From assembly GCF_013205025.1 (NCBI RefSeq), contig NZ_JABMLE010000001.1, positions 310,001 through 374,000 of the forward strand: a stretch of DNA of 64,000 nt, given 5' to 3'. Source of the stretch: Rathayibacter sp. VKM Ac-2857. GTDB taxonomy: Bacteria > Actinomycetota > Actinomycetes > Actinomycetales > Microbacteriaceae. Below, piece after piece: positions 6,812 through 15,774 of this stretch (position 1 is its first letter; each line of letters opens with the position of its first letter). Below the pieces are notes generated by a model, which saw only the letters and a list, made by a program, of their open reading frames with translations, did no database searches and was not told the origin of the DNA. Made by a program: the position numbers and the translations under genes.

Positions 6812-8092
6812 TCAGGAGGCGGCTCGGCCTGCCGGAGCGGACGCTGCGTCGGCGGCCGGATCGGCCACCGGCTCCCCACGATACAGGCTCTCGAAAGTGC
6901 TGATCGTGCGGTTGATGTCGTGGGCGGCGACGATGCGGAGCGAGCTGCGCTTGAGGGCCTCGAGGCGCTCGGGGTCGGCGGTCAGGACGTCGGTGAGGCC
7001 GTCGGCGAGGGCCTGCGCGTTGCCGGGCTCGAAGAGGTGGCCGTTCTCGCCCTCGTGGACGAGGTGCGGGAGCGCCATCGCGTCGGCGGCGACCACGGGG
7101 AGGGCCGAGGCCATCGCCTCCATGGTCGCGATGCTCTGCAACTCGGCGATGGAGGGCATCGCGAAGACGGTCGCGCGGCTGTACGCCTGCTTCAGCTCGG
7201 CGTCCGAGACGTAGCCGGCGAAGTGGACGCGGTCGGCGATGCCGAGGGTGGTGGCGAGCTGCTGCAGGTTGCGCATCTGGTCGCCGCCGCCGACGATCTC
7301 GAGCTGCGCGTCGAGCGACGGGTCGAGCAGCGAGACCGCGCGGAGGAGGACGTCGATGTGCTTCTCGCCGGTGACGCGCCCCACGAACAGGATGCGGTTG
7401 GCGGTGCGCGGGGTGAAGTCGGGCGTGTAGTTGTCGGCGTCGATGCCGCAGGAGATGGCGTGCACGCCCTGCAGGCCGGTGTACTTCTCGAGGAACTGCG
7501 CGGCCTTGCGGGTCGGCGTCGTCACGGCCTCGGCGCGGCCGAAGGTGCGGCGGGCGGCCCGCCAGGCCATCGCGACGGCCTTCGCCTGAGCGGCCTTGGG
7601 CAGGAGCGTGAACTCGAGCATGTTCTCGGGCATGAAGTGGTTGGTGCCGATGATGCGGATGCCGCGCTTGGCCGCCTCCTGGCCGAGACCGCGGCCGACG
7701 ATGACGTGCGACTGGAAGTGCACGACGTCGGGCTTCACCTCGTCGAGGATCCGCGCGCTGTTCTGGCGGATGCGGAACGGCAGCGCGAAGCGCAGCCAAT
7801 CGTGCGGGTACCAGCGGAGGCTGAAGAGGCGGTGCACGATGATCCGCTGACCCTCGTGGCTCTCGACGCGGGTGCCGCTCCAGCCGTCGGCCGACGGGGC
7901 GACGACGTGCACCTCGTGGCCGCGCGCCTGCAGGCCGGCGGCGAGGCGCTCGGCGAACTTGGCGGCTCCGTTGACGTCGGGGGCGAACGTGTCGCAGCCG
8001 ATCACGACGGTCAGCGGGCGGCGGGCGGCGTCCGCACGGGCGGGCTCACCGGTCGACGACTCGGGGCGTGACGCGTCGCGGGGATCTGACAC
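6812..8092 (-). CDS. Glycosyltransferase family 4 (GT-B), mannosyltransferase-like
   Basis: A 426-aa soluble GT-B enzyme. The N-terminal Rossmann half opens PLTVVIGCDTFAPDVNGAAKFAERLAAGL, the acceptor-binding loop of GT4 enzymes; VVHFQSHVIVGRGL follows. The C-terminal donor half holds RILFVGRVTGEKHIDVLLRA and the E-x7-E-type segment SIAELQSIATMEAMASALPVV. It resembles the GDP-mannose-dependent alpha-mannosyltransferases that build actinobacterial glycolipids. A TACACT -10 (8178-8183, minus) lies 90 nt before the GTG 8092 start. The first 25 residues are a charged, variable extension, so the true start could be slightly downstream. Confidence 0.87.
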   Translation of the reverse strand: MSDPRDASRPESSTGEPARADAARRPLTVVIGCDTFAPDVNGAAKFAERLAAGLQARGHEVHVVAPSADGWSGTRVESHEGQRIIVHRLFSLRWYPHDWLRFALPFRIRQNSARILDEVKPDVVHFQSHVIVGRGLGQEAAKRGIRIIGTNHFMPENMLEFTLLPKAAQAKAVAMAWRAARRTFGRAEAVTTPTRKAAQFLEKYTGLQGVHAISCGIDADNYTPDFTPRTANRILFVGRVTGEKHIDVLLRAVSLLDPSLDAQLEIVGGGDQMRNLQQLATTLGIADRVHFAGYVSDAELKQAYSRATVFAMPSIAELQSIATMEAMASALPVVAADAMALPHLVHEGENGHLFEPGNAQALADGLTDVLTADPERLEALKRSSLRIVAAHDINRTISTFESLYRGEPVADPAADAASAPAGRAAS

Positions 8093-8233
8093 GGAGTGGG
8101 TCCTAACGATGTCGTGTCGCTCGGAGGAAGGAGCGATCGGCGTGGGTCGGGCGGGTGCGTGGCGTCGAAGCGGTCCCAGTGTAGGCGCGGAGAGCGCCGG
8201 AACCCGGGATTGCGGCGCCTCGCGTCGGGCGGC

Positions 8234-9136
8234 TCAGCGGGCCTGCGGGTGGTGCTTCGCGAGGAGGAAGACGCCCCAGATGGCGACCACTCCCGCCGCG
8301 ATGAAGAGTGGGATCGCCCACGGCGCCGCGTACTGCGCCTCGCCGAGGACGATGATGCCGATCGCCACGGCGACGAGCGGGTCGACGACGGTGAGGCCGG
8401 CCACGACGAGGTCCGGCGGCCCGGACGCGTAGGCGTTCTGCACGAAGTAGCCGCCGAGCGCGGTCGCGGCCAGGAGCGCCACGATGCAGACGACGGTCAG
8501 CGGGTCGAACTCGCCGAACTTGATCCGGTTGAGGACGACCTTGGCGAGGGTGGCGACGAAGCCGTAGACGACTCCGGCGCCGAGGATGTAGAAGATCGCG
8601 CGGGCCTTCTTGCGGAAGACGCGGAAGGCGATCACGAAGATCGTCATGACGACCGCGAGGATCACCAGGATCGTGATCAGCTGCGACGTCCGGATCGACT
8701 CGTCGACCGCATTGAACGCGGCCACCAGCACGAAGACTCCGACACCGCCGACGCAGAGCATGATCGCGCGGATCGAGGACGCGTTCAGCCGCACCTTGCT
8801 GACCCGGGCGTTGACGATCGCCGTGATGACGAGCGCGACCGCGCCGAGCGGCTGGACGACGATCAGCGGCGAGAAGCCGAGGCTGGTGAGCTGGAAGACG
8901 ATCGCGAGCGCCAGCATCAGCGTGCCGATCACCCAGGACGGTCGCGAGAGCAGCGCGAAGAGCTGCCCGCCGCTCAGTCCGCTCGAGCCGGAGCGCTTGG
9001 AGAACCGCTCGACCTTGACGACTCCGCGGTGCTGGAACTGCGCGCCGAGGGAGAGGAAGACCGCGCCGACCAGAGCGATCGGGATGCCGATGAACTTCGC
9101 CGGGTCGTTCAGAAGGTCGGCGAGGTCAGTGGGCAT
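8234..9136 (-). CDS. DMT-superfamily (NIPA/EamA-like) membrane transporter
   Basis: A 300-aa protein with about nine to ten hydrophobic spans, beginning FIGIPIALVGAVFLSLGAQFQH. It contains the Pro/Gly-rich PLIVVQPLGAVALVITAIVNAR segment typical of NIPA-type members, and the later GLTVVDPLVAVAIGIIVLGEAQ repeat half. Family members move Mg2+ or small metabolites; no substrate can be assigned. A charged cytoplasmic loop (KVERFSKRSGSS) follows TM1. ATG 9136 has TAGGGT (9144-9149) seven bases upstream, indicating a leaderless transcript; GTG 9142 is an in-frame alternative. Confidence 0.82.
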   Translation of the reverse strand: MPTDLADLLNDPAKFIGIPIALVGAVFLSLGAQFQHRGVVKVERFSKRSGSSGLSGGQLFALLSRPSWVIGTLMLALAIVFQLTSLGFSPLIVVQPLGAVALVITAIVNARVSKVRLNASSIRAIMLCVGGVGVFVLVAAFNAVDESIRTSQLITILVILAVVMTIFVIAFRVFRKKARAIFYILGAGVVYGFVATLAKVVLNRIKFGEFDPLTVVCIVALLAATALGGYFVQNAYASGPPDLVVAGLTVVDPLVAVAIGIIVLGEAQYAAPWAIPLFIAAGVVAIWGVFLLAKHHPQAR

Positions 9137-9143
9137 GGGCACG

Positions 9144-9149
9144 ACCCTA
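9144..9149 (-). promoter_or_regulatory. -10 box for leaderless DMT transporter mRNA
   Basis: TAGGGT on the minus strand, separated by 7 nt from ATG 9136. This matches the TAnnnT -10 consensus at the spacing expected when transcription starts at the A of the start codon. No ribosome site is present between it and the gene. Confidence 0.55.
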
Positions 9150-9239
9150 CCCACGATCGATCCGCGCATCCTCCGACGCACGGGGGACCTCGGCCAACCA
9201 GCGGATGACGATCAGGACGGCCGTCCGCAGGGCCCGCGA

Positions 9240-9245
9240 TACCCT
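9240..9245 (+). promoter_or_regulatory. -10 box for leaderless def mRNA
   Basis: TACCCT with 7 nt to ATG 9253, the same geometry as for the divergent DMT gene. No Shine-Dalgarno sequence precedes the start, so translation of a leaderless mRNA is the simplest reading. Confidence 0.55.
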
Positions 9246-9252
9246 GATCCCC

Positions 9253-9819
9253 ATGGCCGTCCTCCCCATCCGCATCGCCGGCGACCCCGTCCTGCACTCC
9301 CCCGCCGCCCCCGTCACCGAGTTCGACGACGCGCTCCGCACGCTCGTCGCGGACATGTTCGAGACGATGGACACGGCGCCCGGCGTCGGCCTGGCCGGAC
9401 CGCAGGTCGGCGTGCCGCTGCGGCTCTTCGTCTACGACTACGAGGCCGACGACGGCACTCCCCGCCGCGGTGTCGCGATCAACCCCGAGCTCTTCGTCAC
9501 GCCGACGCCGCTGGGCGAGGCCGACGAGGACACCGAGTCCGAGGGCTGCCTGTCGTTCCCCGGCGAGCGCTTCCCGCTGCGGCGCTCGGAGCGGGCGATC
9601 CTGCGCGCGGTCGACCTCGACGGCACGCCGTTCGAGATCGAGGCGGACGGCTGGTTCGCCCGCGTCTTCCAGCACGAGTTCGACCACCTCGACGGCGTCC
9701 TCTACACGGATCGCCTCGAGCACGAGTACGCCAAGCCCGTCGCCAAGATCACCCGCAAGCGCGGCTGGGGCGTGCCCGGCGTCTCCTGGACACCGGGCCT
9801 CGAGCACCTCGAGGACTGA
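9253..9819 (+). CDS. def: Peptide deformylase
   Basis: A 188-aa metalloenzyme that removes the formyl group from the N-terminal methionine of nascent proteins. All three signature motifs are present: motif I GVGLAGPQ (44-51), motif II EGCLS (97-101, metal ligand Cys99) and motif III HEFDH (141-145, two His ligands and the catalytic Glu). Length and the C-terminal extension (RKRGWGVPGVSWTPG) fit actinobacterial type I/III deformylases. It diverges from the DMT transporter across about 115 bp with back-to-back leaderless promoters. Confidence 0.96.
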   Translation: MAVLPIRIAGDPVLHSPAAPVTEFDDALRTLVADMFETMDTAPGVGLAGPQVGVPLRLFVYDYEADDGTPRRGVAINPELFVTPTPLGEADEDTESEGCLSFPGERFPLRRSERAILRAVDLDGTPFEIEADGWFARVFQHEFDHLDGVLYTDRLEHEYAKPVAKITRKRGWGVPGVSWTPGLEHLED

Positions 9820-9885
9820 GTCCGCGACAACCGGATCCGCGAGGCACGGCGGCCAGACCTTTGCGCCGGACCGGCGCCGCCTCCC

Positions 9886-10713
9886 TCAGGCCAGGTCGAC
9901 GCCGTGCACGCCGTTGTGGTGGCGCACGGTCGGGAAGGACGCGGTGACGCTGCGCCCGACTCCGGGGGTGCGCTTCTCGACGACGTCGCCGCCGAAGAGC
10001 CCGGCCCGCTCGCGCAGCTCGGAGAGCGCGGGGCTGTCGATCCGGTCGGTGAGCGCGTGCAGATCGGCGTCGACGGCGCTCGCGTCGGACTCGGCGCCGG
10101 CGTGGCGCTCGCGGTCGTCGTCGACCTCGACGCGCAGGCCGGTGGCGGTCCAGCGGGAGGTGATCCGCAGCTCGGTGCCGGTGCCGCCGGACTCGAGGGC
10201 CTCGTCGAAGGCGTACTCGAGGACGCGCATCACGGCGACGTCCGCGCCGTCCTGCAGCGGGAACGGCTCGCCGAAGGTCTCCTCCTGCACGACCAGGCCG
10301 CGCTCGCGAGCGCTCGCGATCAGGGAGTCCGTCCCTCCGGCCAGGGGCAGCTCGCGCGGATCGACCGCGGCGACCGTCGCGATGCGGCGCAGCTGGGCGA
10401 GCGACGCCTCCGCGGCGCTGACGGCCCGGCCCGCGGAGCGCGAGGCGGCGGCGGGATCGCGGTCGATGGTGAGGCGCACGCTCTCGGCCTCCTCGACGAC
10501 CTTCGACGCAGCGCGGACGGCGAGCTGCTCGAGCTCGCCGACGATGCGCAGCCGCGCCTCCTGCTCCCGGACGGACAGCTCGAGGGCGACGGCGCGCGCC
10601 GCCTCCTCGGCTCGGCTGTCGAGCGCACGGCGCTCGGCGGCGGCGGAGCGGCGCCACAGGACGATCGCCGCCGCCGCGACGATCAGGGCGAGGACGAGGA
10701 CGACTTCGAGCAC
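9886..10713 (-). CDS. Membrane-anchored histidine-kinase-like protein lacking the phospho-His
   Basis: A 275-aa protein: one N-terminal membrane span (residues 2-19), a basic RR, a coiled coil (24-56), then a region laid out like a HisKA_3 dimerisation domain. Where NarL-type kinases read E-L-H-D, this reads GELEQL at 59-64, so the phospho-acceptor His is Glu62. The C-terminus (RITSRWTATGLRVEVDDD, GLFGGDVVEKRTPGVGRSVTASFP) resembles the beta-sheet end of a HATPase_c fold but shows no clear N box or G1 box. GTG 10713 is preceded by GGAGG. No response regulator is adjacent. It may be a pseudo-kinase that partners with another kinase, or a structural protein; annotation as hypothetical membrane protein is equally defensible. 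Confidence 0.7.
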   Translation of the reverse strand: MLEVVLVLALIVAAAAIVLWRRSAAAERRALDSRAEEAARAVALELSVREQEARLRIVGELEQLAVRAASKVVEEAESVRLTIDRDPAAASRSAGRAVSAAEASLAQLRRIATVAAVDPRELPLAGGTDSLIASARERGLVVQEETFGEPFPLQDGADVAVMRVLEYAFDEALESGGTGTELRITSRWTATGLRVEVDDDRERHAGAESDASAVDADLHALTDRIDSPALSELRERAGLFGGDVVEKRTPGVGRSVTASFPTVRHHNGVHGVDLA

Positions 10714-10838
10714 GACGGCCTCCGGGGCATCAGGGAACGGCGCGGGGGACGCCGGAGAGCGATGGTACCCGGGAGCGGGCGCGAGAGCCGGAGGCGCGGC
10801 GGGGGCTTGCGGTCGCCTCCCCCGACTCGGGTGAGCGG

Positions 10839-11954
10839 TCAGCCCTCGCGGCGGCTGCGCGCGACGGTGAACTTCGCGCTGCGCTCGATGATCTTGGTCG
10901 GCCCCACGGAGCGGCGCAGCTCGGCCGGGTGCGCGAGGTGCGAGTTGAAGACCGTCCACAGCTCGCCGCCGGGGCGGAGGATGCGGCCCGCGGCCGCGAT
11001 CATCCGGCGCGCCACGAGGTCGGTCACCGCGCCATCGGAGTGGAACGGCGGGTTGCAGAGCACCACGTCGACCGAGCCGTCGGCGAGCGTGGAGGCGTTG
11101 TCGTCGTGGAGCAGCCGGATGCGCTCACCCAGGCCGTTCGCGTCGGCGGTCAGGCCGGCGGACTCGACGGCCGCGCGGGAGCTGTCGGTGGCGATCACCT
11201 CGAGGTCCGGGCGGGCGAGCGCGAGCGAGGCGGCCAGCACTCCGGAGCCGCAGCCGAGGTCGACCGCCACTCCCCCGGGCAGCGCGGCCGGGTCGAGCGC
11301 GGCGAGCAGCGCCCGCGTGCCGAGGTCGAGCTTGGCGCCGGCGAAGACTCCGGGCAGCGCGACGACCTCGAGCCGGTGCTCGGCCAGGCGGCGGCGCTCC
11401 GCACCGGCGGCCGCGGGCTGCTCCGCCTTCGCCTCGCTCGCGAGCAGCGCGCGCGACTTCTGCCGGGCGAGGCTGACGTCGATCCGGTCGTAGCGGCGGG
11501 CCAGCACCTCGTTCATGCCGAGCGACATGTGCTTGATCCGGCCGGCGCCGATGAGCTGCGCGGCCGGGTTCGCGAGCGCGACCTCGGCCGCGACGGCGGC
11601 CAGGGCGTCGAGCGAGCGTGGGAGGCGCAGCAGCACGATCTCGGCGCCCTCGACCGCCTGGGCGATCGAGTCGGCGATCGTGAAGGGCGCGAGCTCGATG
11701 CCGGCGGCGCGCACCGTCTCAGCGTTCGCCGCGAGGGCCCGCTCGGCGACGATCGAGTCCTGGGCGGAGGACACCGTCACGCCGTCCGCGGCGAGGGCCA
11801 GCGTCAGCGCTCCGAAGGCGTCGCCGACGACGGCGACCCGGGAGTGCCCCGCGGCGAGGTCGAGGAGGAGGCGGTCGCTCGCGTCGACCGCGACGAGGTC
11901 GGGGACCTCGACGTCGGGCCGGCGGCGGAGGAGGTCGAGGACGTCGTCGCGCAT
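10839..11954 (-). CDS. Class I SAM-dependent methyltransferase, RsmC/RlmG-like
   Basis: A 371-aa two-domain protein. The N-terminal half is a degenerate methyltransferase-like domain (VAVVGDAFGALTLALAADG). The C-terminal half is catalytic, with motif I AVDLGCGSGVLAASLA, the acidic EVIATDSS, and motif IV NPPFHSDGAV, which marks base N-methyltransferases. This duplicated layout is that of the 23S/16S rRNA guanine-N2 methyltransferases RlmG and RsmC, so rRNA modification is likely, but the nucleotide cannot be named. ATG 11954 was chosen because the frame upstream runs into the tRNA-Asn terminator. Confidence 0.85.
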   Translation of the reverse strand: MRDDVLDLLRRRPDVEVPDLVAVDASDRLLLDLAAGHSRVAVVGDAFGALTLALAADGVTVSSAQDSIVAERALAANAETVRAAGIELAPFTIADSIAQAVEGAEIVLLRLPRSLDALAAVAAEVALANPAAQLIGAGRIKHMSLGMNEVLARRYDRIDVSLARQKSRALLASEAKAEQPAAAGAERRRLAEHRLEVVALPGVFAGAKLDLGTRALLAALDPAALPGGVAVDLGCGSGVLAASLALARPDLEVIATDSSRAAVESAGLTADANGLGERIRLLHDDNASTLADGSVDVVLCNPPFHSDGAVTDLVARRMIAAAGRILRPGGELWTVFNSHLAHPAELRRSVGPTKIIERSAKFTVARSRREG

Positions 11955-12051
11955 GGTGGCTCCGGTCGGGGTCGTGGCGGAGAGCACGGCGGACCGGTGG
12001 GGACGGAACCAGACAGGGAGACCGGGCCGGGGCGACCGACTCGAGGGCACG

Positions 12052-12084
12052 AAAAAGGGCCCAGGAGTGGAGTCCCAGGCCCTT
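12052..12084 (-). terminator. Rho-independent terminator of tRNA-Asn
   Basis: On the minus strand, directly after the tRNA, AAGGGCC...GGCCCTT forms a stem with a partly paired inner part, followed by TTTTTC. This is a standard intrinsic terminator, and it separates the tRNA from the methyltransferase gene downstream. Confidence 0.8.
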
Positions 12085-12086
12085 CG

Positions 12087-12159
12087 CTCCCCGACTTGGA
12101 CTCGAACCAAGAACCTACCGGTTAACAGCCGATTGCTCTGCCAATTGAGCTATCGAGGA
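12087..12159 (-). tRNA. tRNA-Asn (GUU)
   Basis: A 73-nt tRNA on the minus strand. Acceptor TCCTCGA pairs with TCGGGGA; D-stem GCTC; anticodon loop CTGTTAAC carries GTT, which reads AAC/AAU; T-loop TTCGAGT; discriminator G. No encoded CCA. An intrinsic terminator follows within a few bases. Confidence 0.95.
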
Positions 12160-12230
12160 TCATCCGCTCACCCGGAGGCGAACAGCGCGTGATTACTTTA
12201 GCAAAGTCTGCGCGAACTCCAAATCCTGGA

Positions 12231-13154
12231 TCAGTAGCCGAGCGCCGGGTCGACGACGCCGAGCAGTTCGCGACCCGCGGCGAAGGCGGCGACGTTGGCG
12301 CGGACCCGCTCGGCGAGCAGCGGCGTCGTCATCTCCGGGGTGTCCGCGGAGTGCGGGGTGATCAGGCAGCGCGGCTCGCTCCAGAGCGGATGCCCGTCGG
12401 GCAGCGGCTCCGGGTCGGTCACATCCAGAGCGGCTCCGGCGAGCCGACCCTCGGCGAGCGCTTGGACTAGCGCATCGGTGTCGACGAGGCTCCCCCGGGC
12501 GACGTTGACCAGCACGGCCTCGGCCGGCAGCCGGTCCAGGAGCGCCGCGTCGACCAGCCGGGCGGTGCCGTCGGTCGCGGCGGCCGCGAGCACGAGGACG
12601 TCGGCGTCGGCGACCACGTCGGGTAGCTGCTCCGCGGTGACCGTGCGGTCGGCTCCGGGCAGGGCGGCATCGCTCCGGCGCACCACGGTGACGTGGGCGT
12701 CGAAAACGCTCAACAGCCGAAGCAGCTCCACGGCGATGCCGCCCGCGCCCACCACGACGACCCGCGCGCGGTGCAGGGTCCTGGCGCGCTTCACTCCCCA
12801 GGAGTCGGCGCGAGCGCGCTCGGGCAGCGAGCGCAGCAGCGCGAGGGTCAGCGCGAGTGCGTGCTCGGCGACCGGCTCGGCGTAGGCGCCCTTCGCGCTG
12901 GTCCAGCGCAGCCCTCGATGCCCGGTGCTCCGCAGCACGGGGGCGAACACGTCGACACCCGCCCAGGGCAGCTGCACCCAGCCGATGCCCGGATGCTCGG
13001 CGAGGACCTCGGCGAGCTCGTCGGTGCGGCCGTAGGAGAGCCAGAGCAGCGCCTCCGCGTCCTCGACGCCGACGACGGTGCCGCCGCCCGCCTCGATCGC
13101 GTCGGTGAAGACGTGCTTCGGCCGGGGCAGCACGGCGAGGCGCGGCGTGCTCAT
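12231..13154 (-). CDS. D-isomer-specific 2-hydroxyacid dehydrogenase
   Basis: A 307-aa NAD-dependent dehydrogenase. The NAD-binding motif is VVVVGAGGIAVELLRLL; the catalytic Arg lies in VNVARGSLVDTDAL, the Glu in the DVTDPEPLPDGHPL region and the His in LITPHSAD. It interconverts 2-hydroxy and 2-keto acids; the substrate is unknown. The ATG at 13154 overlaps the stop of the upstream ABC ATPase by 4 bp (ATGA), so it is translationally coupled to the importer operon. Inference: it may process a hydroxyacid or a product of the imported substrate. Confidence 0.9.
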   Translation of the reverse strand: MSTPRLAVLPRPKHVFTDAIEAGGGTVVGVEDAEALLWLSYGRTDELAEVLAEHPGIGWVQLPWAGVDVFAPVLRSTGHRGLRWTSAKGAYAEPVAEHALALTLALLRSLPERARADSWGVKRARTLHRARVVVVGAGGIAVELLRLLSVFDAHVTVVRRSDAALPGADRTVTAEQLPDVVADADVLVLAAAATDGTARLVDAALLDRLPAEAVLVNVARGSLVDTDALVQALAEGRLAGAALDVTDPEPLPDGHPLWSEPRCLITPHSADTPEMTTPLLAERVRANVAAFAAGRELLGVVDPALGY

Positions 13155-14035
13155 CCGGCCTCCTCCGCGGGGGCCGTGCGCGCGGCGCGGGTGGCGTCGA
13201 AGCGCTCGAACTCCGCGAAGGCGGCGCCGAGCTCGCGGACGTAGGGGTGCCGCGAGAAGTTCAGCACCTCGAGCAGCGGTCCGTAGGCGACCACCTCGCC
13301 CTCGACCAGCACGGCGATCCGGTCGGTGGCCCGGCTGAGCACGTCGATGTCGTGGCTCACGACGACGGCGGCGAAGCCCTCCTGCCGGCGCAGATCCGTC
13401 AGCAGGTCCACGATCGACTCGCGGACCGTCGCGTCGATGCCGGAGGTCGGCTCGTCGGCGATCAGCACCTTCGGGCCGAGGACGAGGGCACGGGCGATCG
13501 CGACGCGCTGCCGCTGACCGCTGGAGAGCTCGTAGGGGAAGCGGTCGAGCAGGAACAGCGGCAGGTGCACGGAGTCGAGCAGCGTCGCCACCCGCACTGC
13601 GGCGCTCTTCGGGTCGTAGTGGCGGTCGCGGAGGAAGATCGGCTCGGCGATCAGCTCGGAGACGGTCAGCTCCGGACGCAGCACAGCCCCGGCGTCCTGC
13701 GCGAGGTGCGCCACGTCGAAGGTGAAGCGCTTGACCTCGCGGGCCGGCATCCCGCGCAGGCGGTGGCCGGAGACGGTCGCCTCGCCGCCGATGATCACCG
13801 GTCGCGTCCGCGCGCCGGCCCCGGCCGGGCCGTCGAGCCCCTCGCCGCCCAGCACGCGTGCCAGCGTCGACTTGCCCGAGCCGCTGCCGCCGAGGATCCC
13901 GAGCACCTCGCCCGGCTCGACGCGGAGGCTGACCCCGCGCAGCGCGGTCCAGCGCCCGCTGATGCCGCGCGGCGGGTACTCGACGCTCAGGTCGTCGACG
14001 ACGATGGGCGCCGAGGCGGCGGCGGCTCGGCTCAC
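13151..14035 (-). CDS. ABC transporter ATP-binding protein (extra, single-domain)
   Basis: A 294-aa ATPase with Walker A GGSGSGKST, Q-loop near AHLAQDAG, signature LSSGQ, Walker [11 protein letters not shown] and H-loop VVVSHDID. It starts at GTG 14035 and overlaps the upstream double ATPase by 4 bp (GTGA). The operon already encodes two nucleotide-binding domains in one polypeptide, so this third domain is surplus for a standard dimeric importer. It could form an alternative ATPase pair or serve another permease. It is membrane-associated through permease contacts. Confidence 0.9.
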   Translation of the reverse strand: MSRAAAASAPIVVDDLSVEYPPRGISGRWTALRGVSLRVEPGEVLGILGGSGSGKSTLARVLGGEGLDGPAGAGARTRPVIIGGEATVSGHRLRGMPAREVKRFTFDVAHLAQDAGAVLRPELTVSELIAEPIFLRDRHYDPKSAAVRVATLLDSVHLPLFLLDRFPYELSSGQRQRVAIARALVLGPKVLIADEPTSGIDATVRESIVDLLTDLRRQEGFAAVVVSHDIDVLSRATDRIAVLVEGEVVAYGPLLEVLNFSRHPYVRELGAAFAEFERFDATRAARTAPAEEAG

Positions 14036-15774
14036 GCCGTCCGCTCCGCCGCGACGATGCTGCGCAGGAGCTCGCGGCGCTCGGCCTGCTCCCCCGGGTC
14101 CGGGACCGGCAGCGAGGCCAGCAGCCGCTGCGTGTACGGGTGCTTGGGCGCGGACAGCACCTCCTCGCCGGTGCCCTCCTCGACCAGCTCGCCGCGGTAG
14201 AGCACGGCGATCCGGTCGGCGAGCAGGTCGACGACGGCGAGGTCGTGGCTGATGAAGAGCGAGGCGAAGCCGAACTCGCGCTGCAGCTCCGCGAACAGCT
14301 CGAGCACGCGCGCCTGTACCGAGACGTCGAGCGCCGAGGTCGGCTCGTCGGCGATCAGCAGCTTCGGCTCGAGCGCGAGCGAGCGCGCGAGACTCGCGCG
14401 CTGCCGCTGACCGCCGGAGAGCTCGTGCGGGTAGCGGTCGCCGTAGGAGCGCGGCAGCTGCACCGCCTCGAGCAGCTCGTCGACCCGCTTCCGCGCGGCG
14501 CCGGCGTCGCGGGCGCGGCCGTGCACGATCAGCGGCTCGGCGACGCACTCGGCGATCGTCAGCAGCGGATTGAAGCTCGAGGCCGGGTCCTGGAAGACGA
14601 AGCCGATGTCGCCGCGGACGGGACGGAAGGCGCGCTCGCGGATGCCGCGCATCTCCTTGCCGAGCACGCGGAGCGAGCCGCCGGTGACGGGGGTGAGCCC
14701 GGCGATCGCGCGGCCGATGGTCGTCTTGCCCGAGCCGCTCTCGCCGACCAGGCCGAGCACCTCGCCCGCGCGGATGCGGAAGGAGACACCGTCGACGGCG
14801 ACGAAGCCGGGTCGGCCGAGCCGGCCCGGGTACTGGATCCGCAGGTCCTCGGCGAGGACGAGCGTCTCCGCCTCCGGGGCGCCGGCGCGCTCGATGGCGC
14901 GCTCCTTCGCCCGGGCGACGCCCTGGCCCACGTGCGGCACGGCGGCCAGCAGCTTGCGGGTGTACTCGGCCTTCGGAGCGGCGAACAGCTCGGCGACCGG
15001 CGCCTCCTCGACCAGCTCGCCCTGGTACATCACCGCGACGCGATCGGCCAGGTCGGCGACCACGCCCATGTTGTGGGTGATCAGGACGATCGAGGTGCCG
15101 AAGTCGTCGCGGCAGCGGCGGAGCAGGTCGAGGATCTCGGCCTGCACCGTCACGTCGAGAGCCGTGGTCGGCTCGTCGGCGACGATCAGCCCCGGGTCGA
15201 GCACGAGCGCCATCGCGATGACGACGCGCTGCTTCTGCCCGCCGGAGAACTGGTGCGGGTAGTAGTCGACCCGCTTCTCGGGCTCGGGGATGCCGACGGT
15301 GCGCAGGACGTCGATGGCGCGCTTCCGCGCGTCCTTGCGCGAGACGGAGGCGTGGGCGCGCAGCCCCTCCGCGATCTGCCAGCCGACGGTGAACACCGGG
15401 TTGAGGGCGGTGCCCGGCTCCTGGAAGACCATGGCGACGTCGGTGCCGCGGAGCTCGCGCAGGCGCGACTTGGGCACTGAGACCACGTCGGTCGACGAGC
15501 TGCCGTCCTTCTTCGAGAGCAGGATGACGCCGGACGCCGTCGCCGTCTCGGGCAGCAGGCCGAGGATGGTCTTGGCCGTCACGGTCTTGCCGCTGCCGGA
15601 CTCGCCGACGATGGCGAGCACCTCGCCGCGCTCGACCCGGAGGCTGACGCCGGCGACCGCGCGGACCGCGCCGCGGTCGCTCGCGAAGGCGACCTCGAGG
15701 TCCTGGATGTCGACGATCGGGCGGGAGCCCGCGTCTGCGGCGCGGGCTGTGTCGGTCGGACGCTGATCGCTCAT
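14032..15774 (-). CDS. Dipeptide/oligopeptide/nickel ABC importer ATPase, fused DppD-DppF type
   Basis: A 580-aa protein with two complete ABC ATPase domains. The first (about 20-285) has [17 protein letters not shown] and [13 protein letters not shown]; the second (about 305-570) has [17 protein letters not shown] and [13 protein letters not shown]. Each domain ends with the Opp/Dpp-type extension ([25 protein letters not shown]). It powers uptake of peptides, nickel or similar solutes together with the two permeases upstream. ATG 15774 overlaps the permease stop by 4 bp, indicating coupled translation. Confidence 0.94.
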   Translation of the reverse strand: MSDQRPTDTARAADAGSRPIVDIQDLEVAFASDRGAVRAVAGVSLRVERGEVLAIVGESGSGKTVTAKTILGLLPETATASGVILLSKKDGSSSTDVVSVPKSRLRELRGTDVAMVFQEPGTALNPVFTVGWQIAEGLRAHASVSRKDARKRAIDVLRTVGIPEPEKRVDYYPHQFSGGQKQRVVIAMALVLDPGLIVADEPTTALDVTVQAEILDLLRRCRDDFGTSIVLITHNMGVVADLADRVAVMYQGELVEEAPVAELFAAPKAEYTRKLLAAVPHVGQGVARAKERAIERAGAPEAETLVLAEDLRIQYPGRLGRPGFVAVDGVSFRIRAGEVLGLVGESGSGKTTIGRAIAGLTPVTGGSLRVLGKEMRGIRERAFRPVRGDIGFVFQDPASSFNPLLTIAECVAEPLIVHGRARDAGAARKRVDELLEAVQLPRSYGDRYPHELSGGQRQRASLARSLALEPKLLIADEPTSALDVSVQARVLELFAELQREFGFASLFISHDLAVVDLLADRIAVLYRGELVEEGTGEEVLSAPKHPYTQRLLASLPVPDPGEQAERRELLRSIVAAERTA

